A DNA stretch of 64,000 nucleotides from Asticcacaulis sp. AC402 (GTDB taxonomy: Bacteria > Pseudomonadota > Alphaproteobacteria > Caulobacterales > Caulobacteraceae). The stretch's first letter is position 1. Each line of letters begins with the position of its first letter. Below the pieces are notes generated by a model. The model worked only from the letters and a program-made list of their open reading frames with translations. It was not told the DNA's origin and searched no databases. Of this stretch, positions 8,782 through 17,177 are shown in pieces. The stretch spans positions 1 through 64,000 of the forward strand of contig NZ_AWGC01000023.1 in assembly GCF_000495835.1 (NCBI RefSeq), read 5' to 3'. The translations under genes and the position numbers were made by a program.

Positions 8782-10398
8782 TCAAGCCCTGACACGGCTG
8801 AGAAATCCGGTCACAGCCTTGCTGAGCGACTGGGACTGCGACTGGAGACTCGCCGATGCCGAACGCACGCTTTCCGCCGTCTTGCCGGTGGCGCCGGCAG
8901 AACTCAGGACGCCGGCCATGGTTTCGGCGATGGACTTGTTGCCGCTGGCCGTAGCGTAGATGTTCTGGGCGATTTCGCGCGTGACATCGGATTGCTGCGT
9001 GATCGCCGACGCGATGGCGACGCTGCTGTGGCTGACCTCCTCGATGGCGCCGAGAATCGCGTTGATCGCCATGACGGAGTCGCGTGTCTCGGCCTGCACG
9101 CTGTCGATTTGGCCCGAGATTTCGGCCAGGGCACGTGACACCTGACCGGACAGGCTTTTGACCTCGTTCGCGACCACGGCAAAGCCCTTGCCGGCATCGC
9201 CCGCACGCGCCGATTCGATGGTGGCATTGAGCGCCAGCAGGTTGATCTGGCTGGCGATATCGTTGATAACATTGACGACCTCCCCGATCCGCCCGGAACT
9301 GACAGACAGCCGCTCGATCACGGCCTTGGCGGTCTGCCCCTTGTCGGCCATGTCGCGCACCATGTGGCTGGAGCGTTCGGTATGGTCGCGGATTTCACGA
9401 ATCGAAGCGGTCAGTTCTTCAGACGCGGCGGCGACCTGGGCCGAGGTCTGGGCGGCCTCCGTCGAAATACGTGAAACCGACTCCGATCGCGTTGCCGTAT
9501 CCTGAGCGATCTCGGCGACGTTGGCGGACTGCTGCTTCAGCCCGTCGACCGCCGTGACAACTTCCTCCAGGACAGAATTGACGGAGGTTTCGAAAGCCTG
9601 GGCCAACTGTTCCATGGCGAGGCGGCGTTGCACCTGAGCCTCTTCGTCGGCCACACGCGCAGCTTCGAGACGGAACAGGTCCTGGCGGGCCAGCTCTTCA
9701 TCCTTGACGCGGCTGGCGGCTTCCGCCGACAACATGGCCGAGCGCAAACGAAAGACCAGGACCCCGCAGCCGATGGCGCACACCAGGGCGATGACGAGAC
9801 CCATCACCAACGCCCCCAGGACGCGGTTGAGCTGTTGATGATAGTTTTCGACGTGCAGGTCCACGCCCGTCATGCCGATGACGGCGCCGCTGTCGTTGCG
9901 TATGGGCGCATAGGCGCTCAGGACCGTTCCCCATTTATCGGAATAGGGCTTGTCCTCGACCTGGGCCTTTCCGGTCGCGAAGGCCTCGATGAGAATCGGC
10001 GAGGCATCGTCATAGACTTCCATGATGCCTGCCGGAGTCTGGCCCTCGGCCACCTGGGTATCGACGATAAAGTAGATCTTGCCGTCCGTGCTCTGGATCA
10101 TGGCATAGACGTCGGAGATCTGAGGGTCGCCCTCGGTCATGGTCTTGAAGCGCGACAAAATCGTCGTGTAGGCCGGATCAGAGGTTTGGTCCGGCGAGGT
10201 CAGGGTCACGAAGCCGTCACCATTGACGGCCTTGGCCGCTGTCCCGGCCAGGCCCGCCAGGCTGCCCTGGATCTGGCTCTTCATGGCGCCGGCCGCGGTC
10301 ACGTAGACGGCGAGCGATGCGGCAACGGCGACGCCCAAAATCAGCAGGGCGGTGAACAGGCCATCGCGAAAGGCGCGTGACGACACGGCTTTGGACAT
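8782..10398 (-). CDS. Methyl-accepting chemotaxis protein
   Basis: Transmembrane chemoreceptor. I chose the ATG at 10398 (538 aa) because GAGGA sits just upstream and the N-terminus then leads into the first membrane helix ([20 protein letters not shown]). A periplasmic sensor of about 160 residues follows ([18 protein letters not shown] to [16 protein letters not shown]), likely a single-CACHE type. The second helix is [20 protein letters not shown]. The cytoplasmic hairpin contains [20 protein letters not shown] and [18 protein letters not shown], the conserved kinase-coupling tip. A canonical HAMP domain is not obvious. The ligand is unknown. The gene points away from any che genes and may be a free-standing receptor. 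Confidence 0.93.
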   Translation of the reverse strand: MSKAVSSRAFRDGLFTALLILGVAVAASLAVYVTAAGAMKSQIQGSLAGLAGTAAKAVNGDGFVTLTSPDQTSDPAYTTILSRFKTMTEGDPQISDVYAMIQSTDGKIYFIVDTQVAEGQTPAGIMEVYDDASPILIEAFATGKAQVEDKPYSDKWGTVLSAYAPIRNDSGAVIGMTGVDLHVENYHQQLNRVLGALVMGLVIALVCAIGCGVLVFRLRSAMLSAEAASRVKDEELARQDLFRLEAARVADEEAQVQRRLAMEQLAQAFETSVNSVLEEVVTAVDGLKQQSANVAEIAQDTATRSESVSRISTEAAQTSAQVAAASEELTASIREIRDHTERSSHMVRDMADKGQTAKAVIERLSVSSGRIGEVVNVINDIASQINLLALNATIESARAGDAGKGFAVVANEVKSLSGQVSRALAEISGQIDSVQAETRDSVMAINAILGAIEEVSHSSVAIASAITQQSDVTREIAQNIYATASGNKSIAETMAGVLSSAGATGKTAESVRSASASLQSQSQSLSKAVTGFLSRVRA

Positions 10399-11008
10399 GC
10401 GGGTATCCTCGTGGGGAAGCGGGGCGATGCGCCGGATTCGAAGGAAAGGTCCGGCCAATATCGGTAAACAAGGTTAATGCCGGGTTCACGCGCACCAGGA
10501 AGACGGTCTTCGGGAATGTTACGGACAAATCAGGTCGATGTCATCCTTCCTCAGCCGACTGGGATACGTCACGCCACCACGCTTAGGTTGGGAAAAGCTT
10601 CGATGGAATCAAAACCCCGCTCTGGCCGGCTGCTGCGCCAGCTCTCTTGCAGAGCGCTACGCAGCCGGCTTCGCTACCAGCCGAGCTAAACCACTCAGTG
10701 GGCGTCCCAATCCTCAGTATCGTTTACCAGGAAGAAGAGCCGGCCAGGCTGTTGTAAATGGAGGACCCAGTCATGGTCTTAGCCGACGGCGTTAACTGGC
10801 ACGAACTCCATTTCTGGCCCGCCAGCCTGGCCGGCCAAATTTTGCCTTGTGAAATCCGACCGCTCCTCCATAAGAGGTGGCGGCGTGACTCGCCTGGAAC
10901 GACAGCCATTACGATTGGCAGGTCCGGTCTGGCGAGAGCAGCAGTTGGTCATATGGCGGTAAAGCCGAAACCATCGCCAGGGCCACGCTGGGCGGATGAG
11001 GAGAGCGG
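10399..11008. other. Gene-poor gap at the left edge of the defence region
   Basis: No convincing gene was seen on either strand; the short frames lack ribosome sites and family features. It contains an imperfect inverted repeat around 10631-10673 (GCTGCTGCGCCAGCTCT facing AGAGCGCTACGCAGC). The reverse strand of 10670-10710 faintly resembles a tRNA D-arm (TTTAGCTCGGCTGGTAGCG) but does not fold as a whole tRNA. I looked for a copy of the tRNA-Arg 3' end that would mark an integration site and found none. A GGAGAG ribosome site precedes the res start at 11009. Confidence 0.5.
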
Positions 11009-14000
11009 ATGTCTCAGGAAAATTTCTTCGAAAGTCCAATCCTGAATTCGCCCTACGACTATCCCGGTCGCCACTGGGAACTTGACCCCGATGGTCAGCC
11101 GACCAACCGCATTGTCGATCTGCGCCGTCACTCCGACCTGATTACCCCGGTCCCCAAGCCCAAGAAGCGCCGCAGCCCGAAAGACCAGCTCGATCTCGGC
11201 CTCGGCCAGGAAGACGGCATTTCGTCGGATGTGCAGGAATACAATCCGACGCCGATCATCAATGAGATCCGGCAGTATGTTGATGCCTGGCGCCGGCTGC
11301 CCAACCCCGACCAATGGCAGGTCACACCCGAAACAGCGCGTCTCCTCACCCATTGGCGCACCTACAAATTCGAAGGCGTGCGGCCTTTCTTCTGTCAGGT
11401 CGAAGCGGTTGAAACGGCCATCTGGCTGGCTGAGGTCGCGCCCAAATCACCGCGCTAACGCAAGTTTCGTGCCCATCTCGAAGGCGCCAATGCCCAGGCC
11501 AACCCCCTGCTGCTGCGCACGGCCCTGAAACTGGCCACCGGCGCCGGCAAGACGACGGTGATGGCCATGCTGATCGCCTGGCAGACGGTCAATGCCGTAC
11601 GCTATCCCAGCAAGGGTTTCTCGCGCGGCTTCCTGCTTGTGGCGCCGGGCATCACCATCCGCGATCGTTTGCGCGTCCTTCTGCCCAACGACCCCGACAG
11701 CTACTATCGCAACCGTCAGATCGTCCCGACCGACATGCTGGCCATGATCGATAGCGCGGTCATCATCATCACCAACTACCACGCTTTCAAATTGCGTGAG
11801 CGGATCGACATTGCCAAGGGGACGCGTCAGGCCGTCGAGGGCTGGCGTGGAGAAAAGCTCCAGACGCTGGAAACCGAAGGCCAGATGCTTCAGCGCGTCA
11901 TGGGCTCGATGATGGGCATGAAAAACATCATCGTCCTCAACGATGAAGCCCACCACTGCTACCGAGAACGGGTCAAGGACGCCGTCGGCGAAACCGAAGA
12001 CGATCTCAAGGGCGAGGAAAAGGACGAGGCCAAGGAGAACAACGAAGCCGCCCGGATGTGGATTTCGGGCCTCGAAGCCGTCCGTCGCAAGATCGGCCTG
12101 TCCATGGTCTATGACCTGTCGGCGACCCCGTTTTTCCTGAAGGGTTCAGGCTATATCGAAGGGACTCTGTTCCCCTGGACCATGTGCGACTTCTCACTGA
12201 TGGACGCCATCGAATGCGGCATCGTCAAGCTGCCCCGCGTACCCGTGGCGGACAATGTGCCAGGTGGCGATACGCCCAAGTTCCGCAATCTGTGGGAAGA
12301 GATCAAGAAGAGCCCGAAAGGCCTGCCCAAGAAGGGCCGCTCGGCCGGCAAGGACCTCGATCCCCTGGCCTTGCCGCCGATCCTGCTGTCGGCGCTCGAC
12401 GCCCTCTATGGTCATTACCGACAGACATTTGACCTGTGGCAGGCCGAAGGCATCGGCATTCCGCCCGTGTTCATCGTGGTGTGCAACAACACCTCGACCT
12501 CGGAGCTGATCTACAAATACGTCTCGGGTTTCGACCGCACAAACGACGACGGCACCGTGACCTTGGAAAACGGCCGCCTGCCGCTGTTCAACAACTACGA
12601 CGACTATGGCAACCGCCTGGCCCGGCCCAACACCATCCTGATCGACAGCGCGCAACTGGAGTCCGGCGAAGCCCTGGACAAGGATTTCCGCGCCATGGCC
12701 GAGGCCGAGATCGAACAGTTCCGCAAGGAAAAGATCCAGCGCAGCGGCAACATCCTCGACGGCGAAAACATCACCGACCATGATCTGCTGCGTGAGGTGA
12801 TGAACACGGTCGGCAAGAAAGGCCGTCTGGGCGAGCAGATCCGTTGCGTCGTCTCTGTGTCGATGCTGACCGAAGGCTGGGACGCCAACACCGTCACCCA
12901 TATTCTGGGTGTGCGCGCCTTCGGTACGCAGCTCCTGTGCGAACAGGTGGTCGGCCGCGGCCTGCGCCGGCAATCCTACGACCTGAACGAAGAGGGCAAG
13001 TTCAACGTCGAATACGCCGACGTTCTGGGCATTCCCTTCGACTTCGCCGCCAAGCCGGTCATTTCACCGCCGGCCAAACCGCGCGAAACCATCCGCGTCC
13101 ATGCCGTCAGGCCCGAACGCGATGCCCTGGAAATCGTCTTCCCCCGCGTCGAAGGCTACCGCGTCGAACTGCCGGAAGAACGCCTCGATGCCGAATTCAC
13201 CGAAGACTCGGTGCTGGAACTGACACCTGACTGGGTCGGTCCGACGGTGACCAACAACCAGGGCATCATCGGCGCCGGCGTCACCCTGAACGTCGCCCAC
13301 CTGGGCGAGATGCGGCCTTCGACCCTCGTCTATCACCTGACGCAACACCTGCTGATGCACAAATACCGCGATCCGGGCGAAGAGCCGAAAATGTACCTGT
13401 TCGGCCAGCTGAAGCGCATCGCCCGGCAGTGGCTGGACGGTGGCTATCTGCGCTGCACCGGGGGCACCTATCCGGCCCAGCTGATGTACAAGGAAATCGC
13501 CGATATGGCGGCGGAGCGCATCAAGAACGCCATCACGCAAACGCTTCATGGGCATATGCCGGTGAAGGCCATCCTGGACGCCTACAACCCAACGGGTTCA
13601 ACGGCCTATGTCAACTTCACCTCGTCCAAGTCGCTGAAATGGCAGACCGACGCCCGCAAGAGCCACATCAACTGGGTCATCTGCGACTCCGACTGGGAGG
13701 CCGAATTCTGCCGCGTCGCCGAAGCGCACCCCAAGGTCAGGGCCTATGTCAAGAACCAGGGCCTGGGTCTGGAAGTTCCCTATCTGATGGGATCGGTCGC
13801 CCGCAAATACGTCCCTGACTTCATCGTCCAGATCGACGATGGTCACGCGGATCCGCTGAACCTGATCGTCGAAATCAAGGGCTTCCGCAAGGAAGACGCG
13901 AAGGAAAAGGCCAATACTATGAAGGCCTACTGGGTTCCGGGCGTCAACAATCTGGGCAAGTTCGGCCGCTGGGCCTTTGCCGAATTCACAGCGGTCTTCG

Positions 14001-14065
14001 AGATCGAGGCCCATTTCAACACCTTGGTCGACAACGCGCTTCGTGCGCAGCCTCAGAACGCGTAG
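11009..14065 (+). pseudogene. Type III-like restriction endonuclease/helicase subunit (Res), interrupted by an in-frame stop
   Basis: Reading through one TAA at 11456-11458 gives a continuous frame of about 1,018 codons, all in the frame of the GGAGAG-preceded ATG at 11009. The segment after the stop continues the same protein without a shift. Landmarks: P-loop GAGKT at 11540-11554, IVLNDEAHHC (DEAH box), SVSMLTEGWDANTV and VVGRGLRRQSYD (helicase domain 2), and a C-terminal PD-(D/E)XK nuclease (VPDFIVQIDDG, then LIVEIKGF). The length and layout fit the BPTD_3080 group of restriction helicases, named from memory. The stop separates the N-terminal 149 residues. The first ordinary start afterwards, GTG at 11558, lies beyond the P-loop, so the downstream 835-aa product would lack ATP binding. 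Either this is a real nonsense mutation or a sequencing error. Confidence 0.85.
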
Positions 14066-14071
14066 GAGCAG

Positions 14072-15997
14072 ATGGCAGCTTTCAAAACCAATCCGGTCAG
14101 CCTGAAAGAGCTGCTGCTCCATTGCGGAGCCGGCAAGATCCAGTTACCCGATTTCCAACGCAGTTGGGTATGGGACGAAGACCGCATCATCAGCCTGATT
14201 GCCTCCATCTCCCAAGCCTTCCCTGTGGGCGCCCTGATGGCCCTCGACATGAAGGCCGGTGCCGACGACCTCTTTGCGCGACGGCCCGTCCAGGGCGCGC
14301 CTGAGGCCGCTGCGGGGCAATCCCCGGCGCAACTGCTCCTGGATGGTCAGCAGCGTATGACCTCGCTGTATCAGACCTGCATGCGTCCGGAGGTGGTTGA
14401 AACCATCACCGCGCGGCAAAAGAAGGTAAAGCGCTGGTTTTACATCGATATTCGCAAGGCGATGGACTCTGATGTCGATCGCGAGGACGCCATCATCTCG
14501 GTCCCGGAAGATCGACGTATCAAGTCTGACTTCGATCGTCAGGTCGACCTCGACCTGACGACCCGGGAAGACGAATTCGACAATCTGATGTTCCCACTGA
14601 ACCAGGTCCTCGACTACGACCGGTGGCAGACGGCCTACATTCAGCATTACATGGCAAAGCAGCGGCCGGAGATGTTGGACGTTTATTTCGCGTTCAAGAA
14701 AGATGTCCTCGACAACTTCACCGGCTACCATGTCCCGGTCATCGCCCTTGATAACAGTACCTCACACGCCGCAGTCTGCCTGGTGTTCGAAAAGGTCAAC
14801 ACCGGCGGCAAGCCACTCGATGCCTTCGAACTGGTGACCGCCATGTACGCGGCCAAGGGCTACCGTCTGCGTGATGACTGGCTGGGCATCAAGGGTAAGC
14901 TGGGCTTGCAACAAACCCTCCAGCTGTTTGGACGCGCCGCCGAGCAAACCTATGGCGTGCTGGAAAAGGTCGCCAGCACCGACGTCTTGCAGGCGATATC
15001 GCTTCTGCACACCGCTCAGATCCGCGCCGACCAGGTGGCGGCCGGCAAGACCGATGCCGACTGGTCCGCCGTTCGCGCCTCGCGCCAGTCCCTGCTGGAC
15101 CTCCCCCTGGAGGCGTACAAAACATATCGCGACCCCATTGAACAGGGCTTCAAGAACGTCGCCAAGTTCCTGCGGCAACACCACATCCACCGGGTCATCG
15201 ATCTGCCCTATCAAGGCCAGCTGGTGCCGTTCGCGGCCATCATGGCCAGGATCGGCGACAAATGGCAACACGACACTATCCGGGCGCAACTGGCGCGGTG
15301 GTACTGGTGCGGCATCTTTGGCGAACTTTATGGTTCTGCGATCGAGTCCCGTTTCGCCAAGGACATACTCGAGGTTCCGGTCTGGCTGGAGGGCGGCCCG
15401 GAGCCCTCGACCGTGCGTGACGGCGTCTTCCGTGCTGAGCGCCTGAGGTCGATGCGGACACGGCAGTCGGCCGCCTATAAGGGCATCCACGCCTTGTTGA
15501 TGGCCCAAGGCGCGATCGACATCCGCTCCGGCCAGGCCTTCAGCCAAACCATCTTCTTTGACGAAAATGTCGACATTCACCACATCTTCCCATGGGACTG
15601 GTGCCTGAAACAGGGCATGGAGACCAAGGACTTCGACACGGTCGTCAACAAGACCCCTCTGGGCGCGCGCACCAATCGTATCCTGGGCGGGATTGCACCG
15701 TCTCGATATCTCGACAGGCTGGAAAAGGGCCATGGCGACGCCCCGCCGATCGAACGTGGTCGCCTCGATGCGTTTTTGAACAGTCACGGTATACATCCCG
15801 ATCTGCTGCGGGCCGACGACTTTGACGCCTTTATGGCGGATCGCGAACAGCGACTTCTGACCCTGATCTCCCGCGCGACCGGCCACCCGATCGTCAGGCC
15901 TGGCGCCTTCCCGGAAGAAGGCGAAGATGTGGTGGACACCGAGGCAGATCTGGACATGGCCGTGGGGCAGGAGGGCGACTTGGAGGAAGCGTTTTGA
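14072..15997 (+). CDS. GmrSD-like DUF262/DUF1524 restriction protein
   Basis: This is a predicted type IV-style nuclease of the kind that attacks DNA with modified bases. The N-terminal DUF262 domain shows LPDFQRSWVWDEDR, LLDGQQRMTSLYQ (the DGQQR motif used for nucleotide-dependent activity) and FEKVNTGGKPLDAFEL. The C-terminal DUF1524 HNH-type domain shows DIHHIFPWDW near residue 500, followed by VNKTPLGARTNRIL. Both halves of GmrS and GmrD are therefore fused in one 641-aa chain with intact motifs. It starts 6 bp after res with GGAGCAG upstream, so it is co-transcribed with that gene. Co-encoding with a methyltransferase raises the possibility that it reads the local methylation state, which is inference. 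Confidence 0.87.
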   Translation: MAAFKTNPVSLKELLLHCGAGKIQLPDFQRSWVWDEDRIISLIASISQAFPVGALMALDMKAGADDLFARRPVQGAPEAAAGQSPAQLLLDGQQRMTSLYQTCMRPEVVETITARQKKVKRWFYIDIRKAMDSDVDREDAIISVPEDRRIKSDFDRQVDLDLTTREDEFDNLMFPLNQVLDYDRWQTAYIQHYMAKQRPEMLDVYFAFKKDVLDNFTGYHVPVIALDNSTSHAAVCLVFEKVNTGGKPLDAFELVTAMYAAKGYRLRDDWLGIKGKLGLQQTLQLFGRAAEQTYGVLEKVASTDVLQAISLLHTAQIRADQVAAGKTDADWSAVRASRQSLLDLPLEAYKTYRDPIEQGFKNVAKFLRQHHIHRVIDLPYQGQLVPFAAIMARIGDKWQHDTIRAQLARWYWCGIFGELYGSAIESRFAKDILEVPVWLEGGPEPSTVRDGVFRAERLRSMRTRQSAAYKGIHALLMAQGAIDIRSGQAFSQTIFFDENVDIHHIFPWDWCLKQGMETKDFDTVVNKTPLGARTNRILGGIAPSRYLDRLEKGHGDAPPIERGRLDAFLNSHGIHPDLLRADDFDAFMADREQRLLTLISRATGHPIVRPGAFPEEGEDVVDTEADLDMAVGQEGDLEEAF

Positions 15998-16250
15998 AAT
16001 CGGAAGTCGGAGTGGAATTTTGCCCGGCGCGGGACATCCAGCACCGTCTCGGCTATGCAGAATGGCGCGACGTCCAAAACGTCATCGCCAAGGTCAAAAC
16101 AACGTGTGAAGTTGCCGGCCAAGTCGTTCATGACCATTTTGCCTACGTCGGGAAAATGGTCGAGCTGAGTGCAATTCGTCGCCGAGACATCAACGACATC
16201 ATGCTGAAGAAATCCGTTTGACATAACAGCCGGTGATCCCAATCCCAAGT
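15994..16250 (+). pseudogene. Remnant of a DinD-like gene
   Basis: A TTG codon overlapping the previous stop (TTGA) opens a 75-codon frame. Its product (CPARDIQHRLGYAEWRDV, then VVHDHFAYVGKMVEL and INDIML) matches the N-terminal part of DNA-damage-inducible protein D from memory of that family. The frame ends right after the point where DinD normally continues into its Tyr/Cys-rich core. Just downstream, GGTGATCCCAATCCCAAG could encode the following Gly-Asp-Pro segment in another frame, but it too meets a stop. I read this as the decayed 5' end of a gene normally near 280 codons. A short expressed peptide cannot be excluded. Confidence 0.6.
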
Positions 16251-16262
16251 GAGCCAAAAACC

Positions 16263-17174
16263 ATGACCGACACACCTGACGACGACGCAGACATCGACAC
16301 CTTTGCCCCTGACCAAGCCCCGGTCATGCTGCGCGGCGAACCCGTCCTGCTGGCCGGCATGGTCGCGTCGGCATTTGGCGTGACCACCCGCGAAGTTGCC
16401 CAGGCGATCAAGCGCAATCCGGAAAAATTCCAGCAAAGTCATGCCTTTGAACTGACGCCGGGCGAGGTTGAGATTTTGAGATCACAGGGCGTGATCTCAA
16501 AAAGTGGCCGCGGCGGCAGCCGTGCCCTGCCGTGGGGCCTGACGCAGAAAGGCATCGCCCGGCTGGCGACTATCATCTCCTCGCCCCAGGCCCTGGCCGC
16601 GACCGACCTGATCATCGACATCTTCGTCGAAGTCCACCGTCAGGTCGCGCGAGGCAGCACCCAGGTCGCCATTACCCGCCCCAGCCGCCTGGCCGGCAAC
16701 CCCGGCCAGGCCAACGCCATAGCCCGGCTCCAGCGCCGTTTCATGGACGCCATGGATCACCTGATGGACATGGTCATCGACCCCCAGACCCAGGCGACCA
16801 TTCGCGATGAACTGGGCGCCGCCCGCCATGGCCTTCTGGACCATCTGAAGGCAACCTTGAGCGCCAAGGGGATCGAAAACGAAAAGGTCCAGGCGGAAAC
16901 CCTTCTGCTCCTGGAACAGGTCCAGGACCTGCGCGAGCGCCGGGCCGCCGATCTGCGCCACCGCCACCTCGAGTCTGACCAACTCCATCTCGACAATATC
17001 GGCAAGCGCATCGACCTGCTGAAACAGATGATGGCCATGGCCCGCGACATGGAGCCCAACGCCATCGCCACCCTCTTCGATACCTTCCGCGACCCGACTC
17101 TCCTGGCGCCCGCCTCGGCGGCTGTGGCAATGCCGCGGCTGGGTCACACGACTAATGCGTCGACGAAAGACTGA
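16263..17174 (+). CDS. ORF6N-domain protein
   Basis: The protein has an acidic leader, then an ORF6N-type domain at about residues 20-115: LLAGMVASAFGVTTREVAQA, IKRNPEKFQQSHAFEL, VEILRSQGVI and ALPWGLTQKGIARLATII. These domains occur in phage antirepressor-like, DNA-binding proteins. The C-terminal half is helical and rich in Arg, Glu and Leu, with likely coiled coil from about residue 190 to 270. I prefer ATG 16263 (303 aa) over the upstream GTG at 16233, because 16233 lies in the decayed DinD sequence. It ends 3 bp before the methyltransferase, so the two are co-translated and it may regulate or assist that enzyme. Its function is otherwise unknown. Confidence 0.75.
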   Translation: MTDTPDDDADIDTFAPDQAPVMLRGEPVLLAGMVASAFGVTTREVAQAIKRNPEKFQQSHAFELTPGEVEILRSQGVISKSGRGGSRALPWGLTQKGIARLATIISSPQALAATDLIIDIFVEVHRQVARGSTQVAITRPSRLAGNPGQANAIARLQRRFMDAMDHLMDMVIDPQTQATIRDELGAARHGLLDHLKATLSAKGIENEKVQAETLLLLEQVQDLRERRAADLRHRHLESDQLHLDNIGKRIDLLKQMMAMARDMEPNAIATLFDTFRDPTLLAPASAAVAMPRLGHTTNASTKD

Positions 17175-17177
17175 TCC

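Noticed and set aside
10631-10710. Possible tRNA remnant on the minus strand marking an attachment site
   Set aside because: Only a D-arm-like stretch can be seen; the acceptor, anticodon and T arms do not form. No match to the tRNA-Arg 3' end is present.
11009-14065. Two separate genes, a 149-aa protein and an 835-aa helicase
   Set aside because: Both frames share one register, the sequence between them reads as continuous helicase including the P-loop, and the second frame's start falls after that motif. One broken gene explains this better.
14762-15886. Long minus-strand frame inside the GmrSD-like gene, possible antitoxin or regulator
   Set aside because: No start signal and a composition typical of an antisense shadow. 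The plus-strand DUF262 and DUF1524 motifs explain the region.
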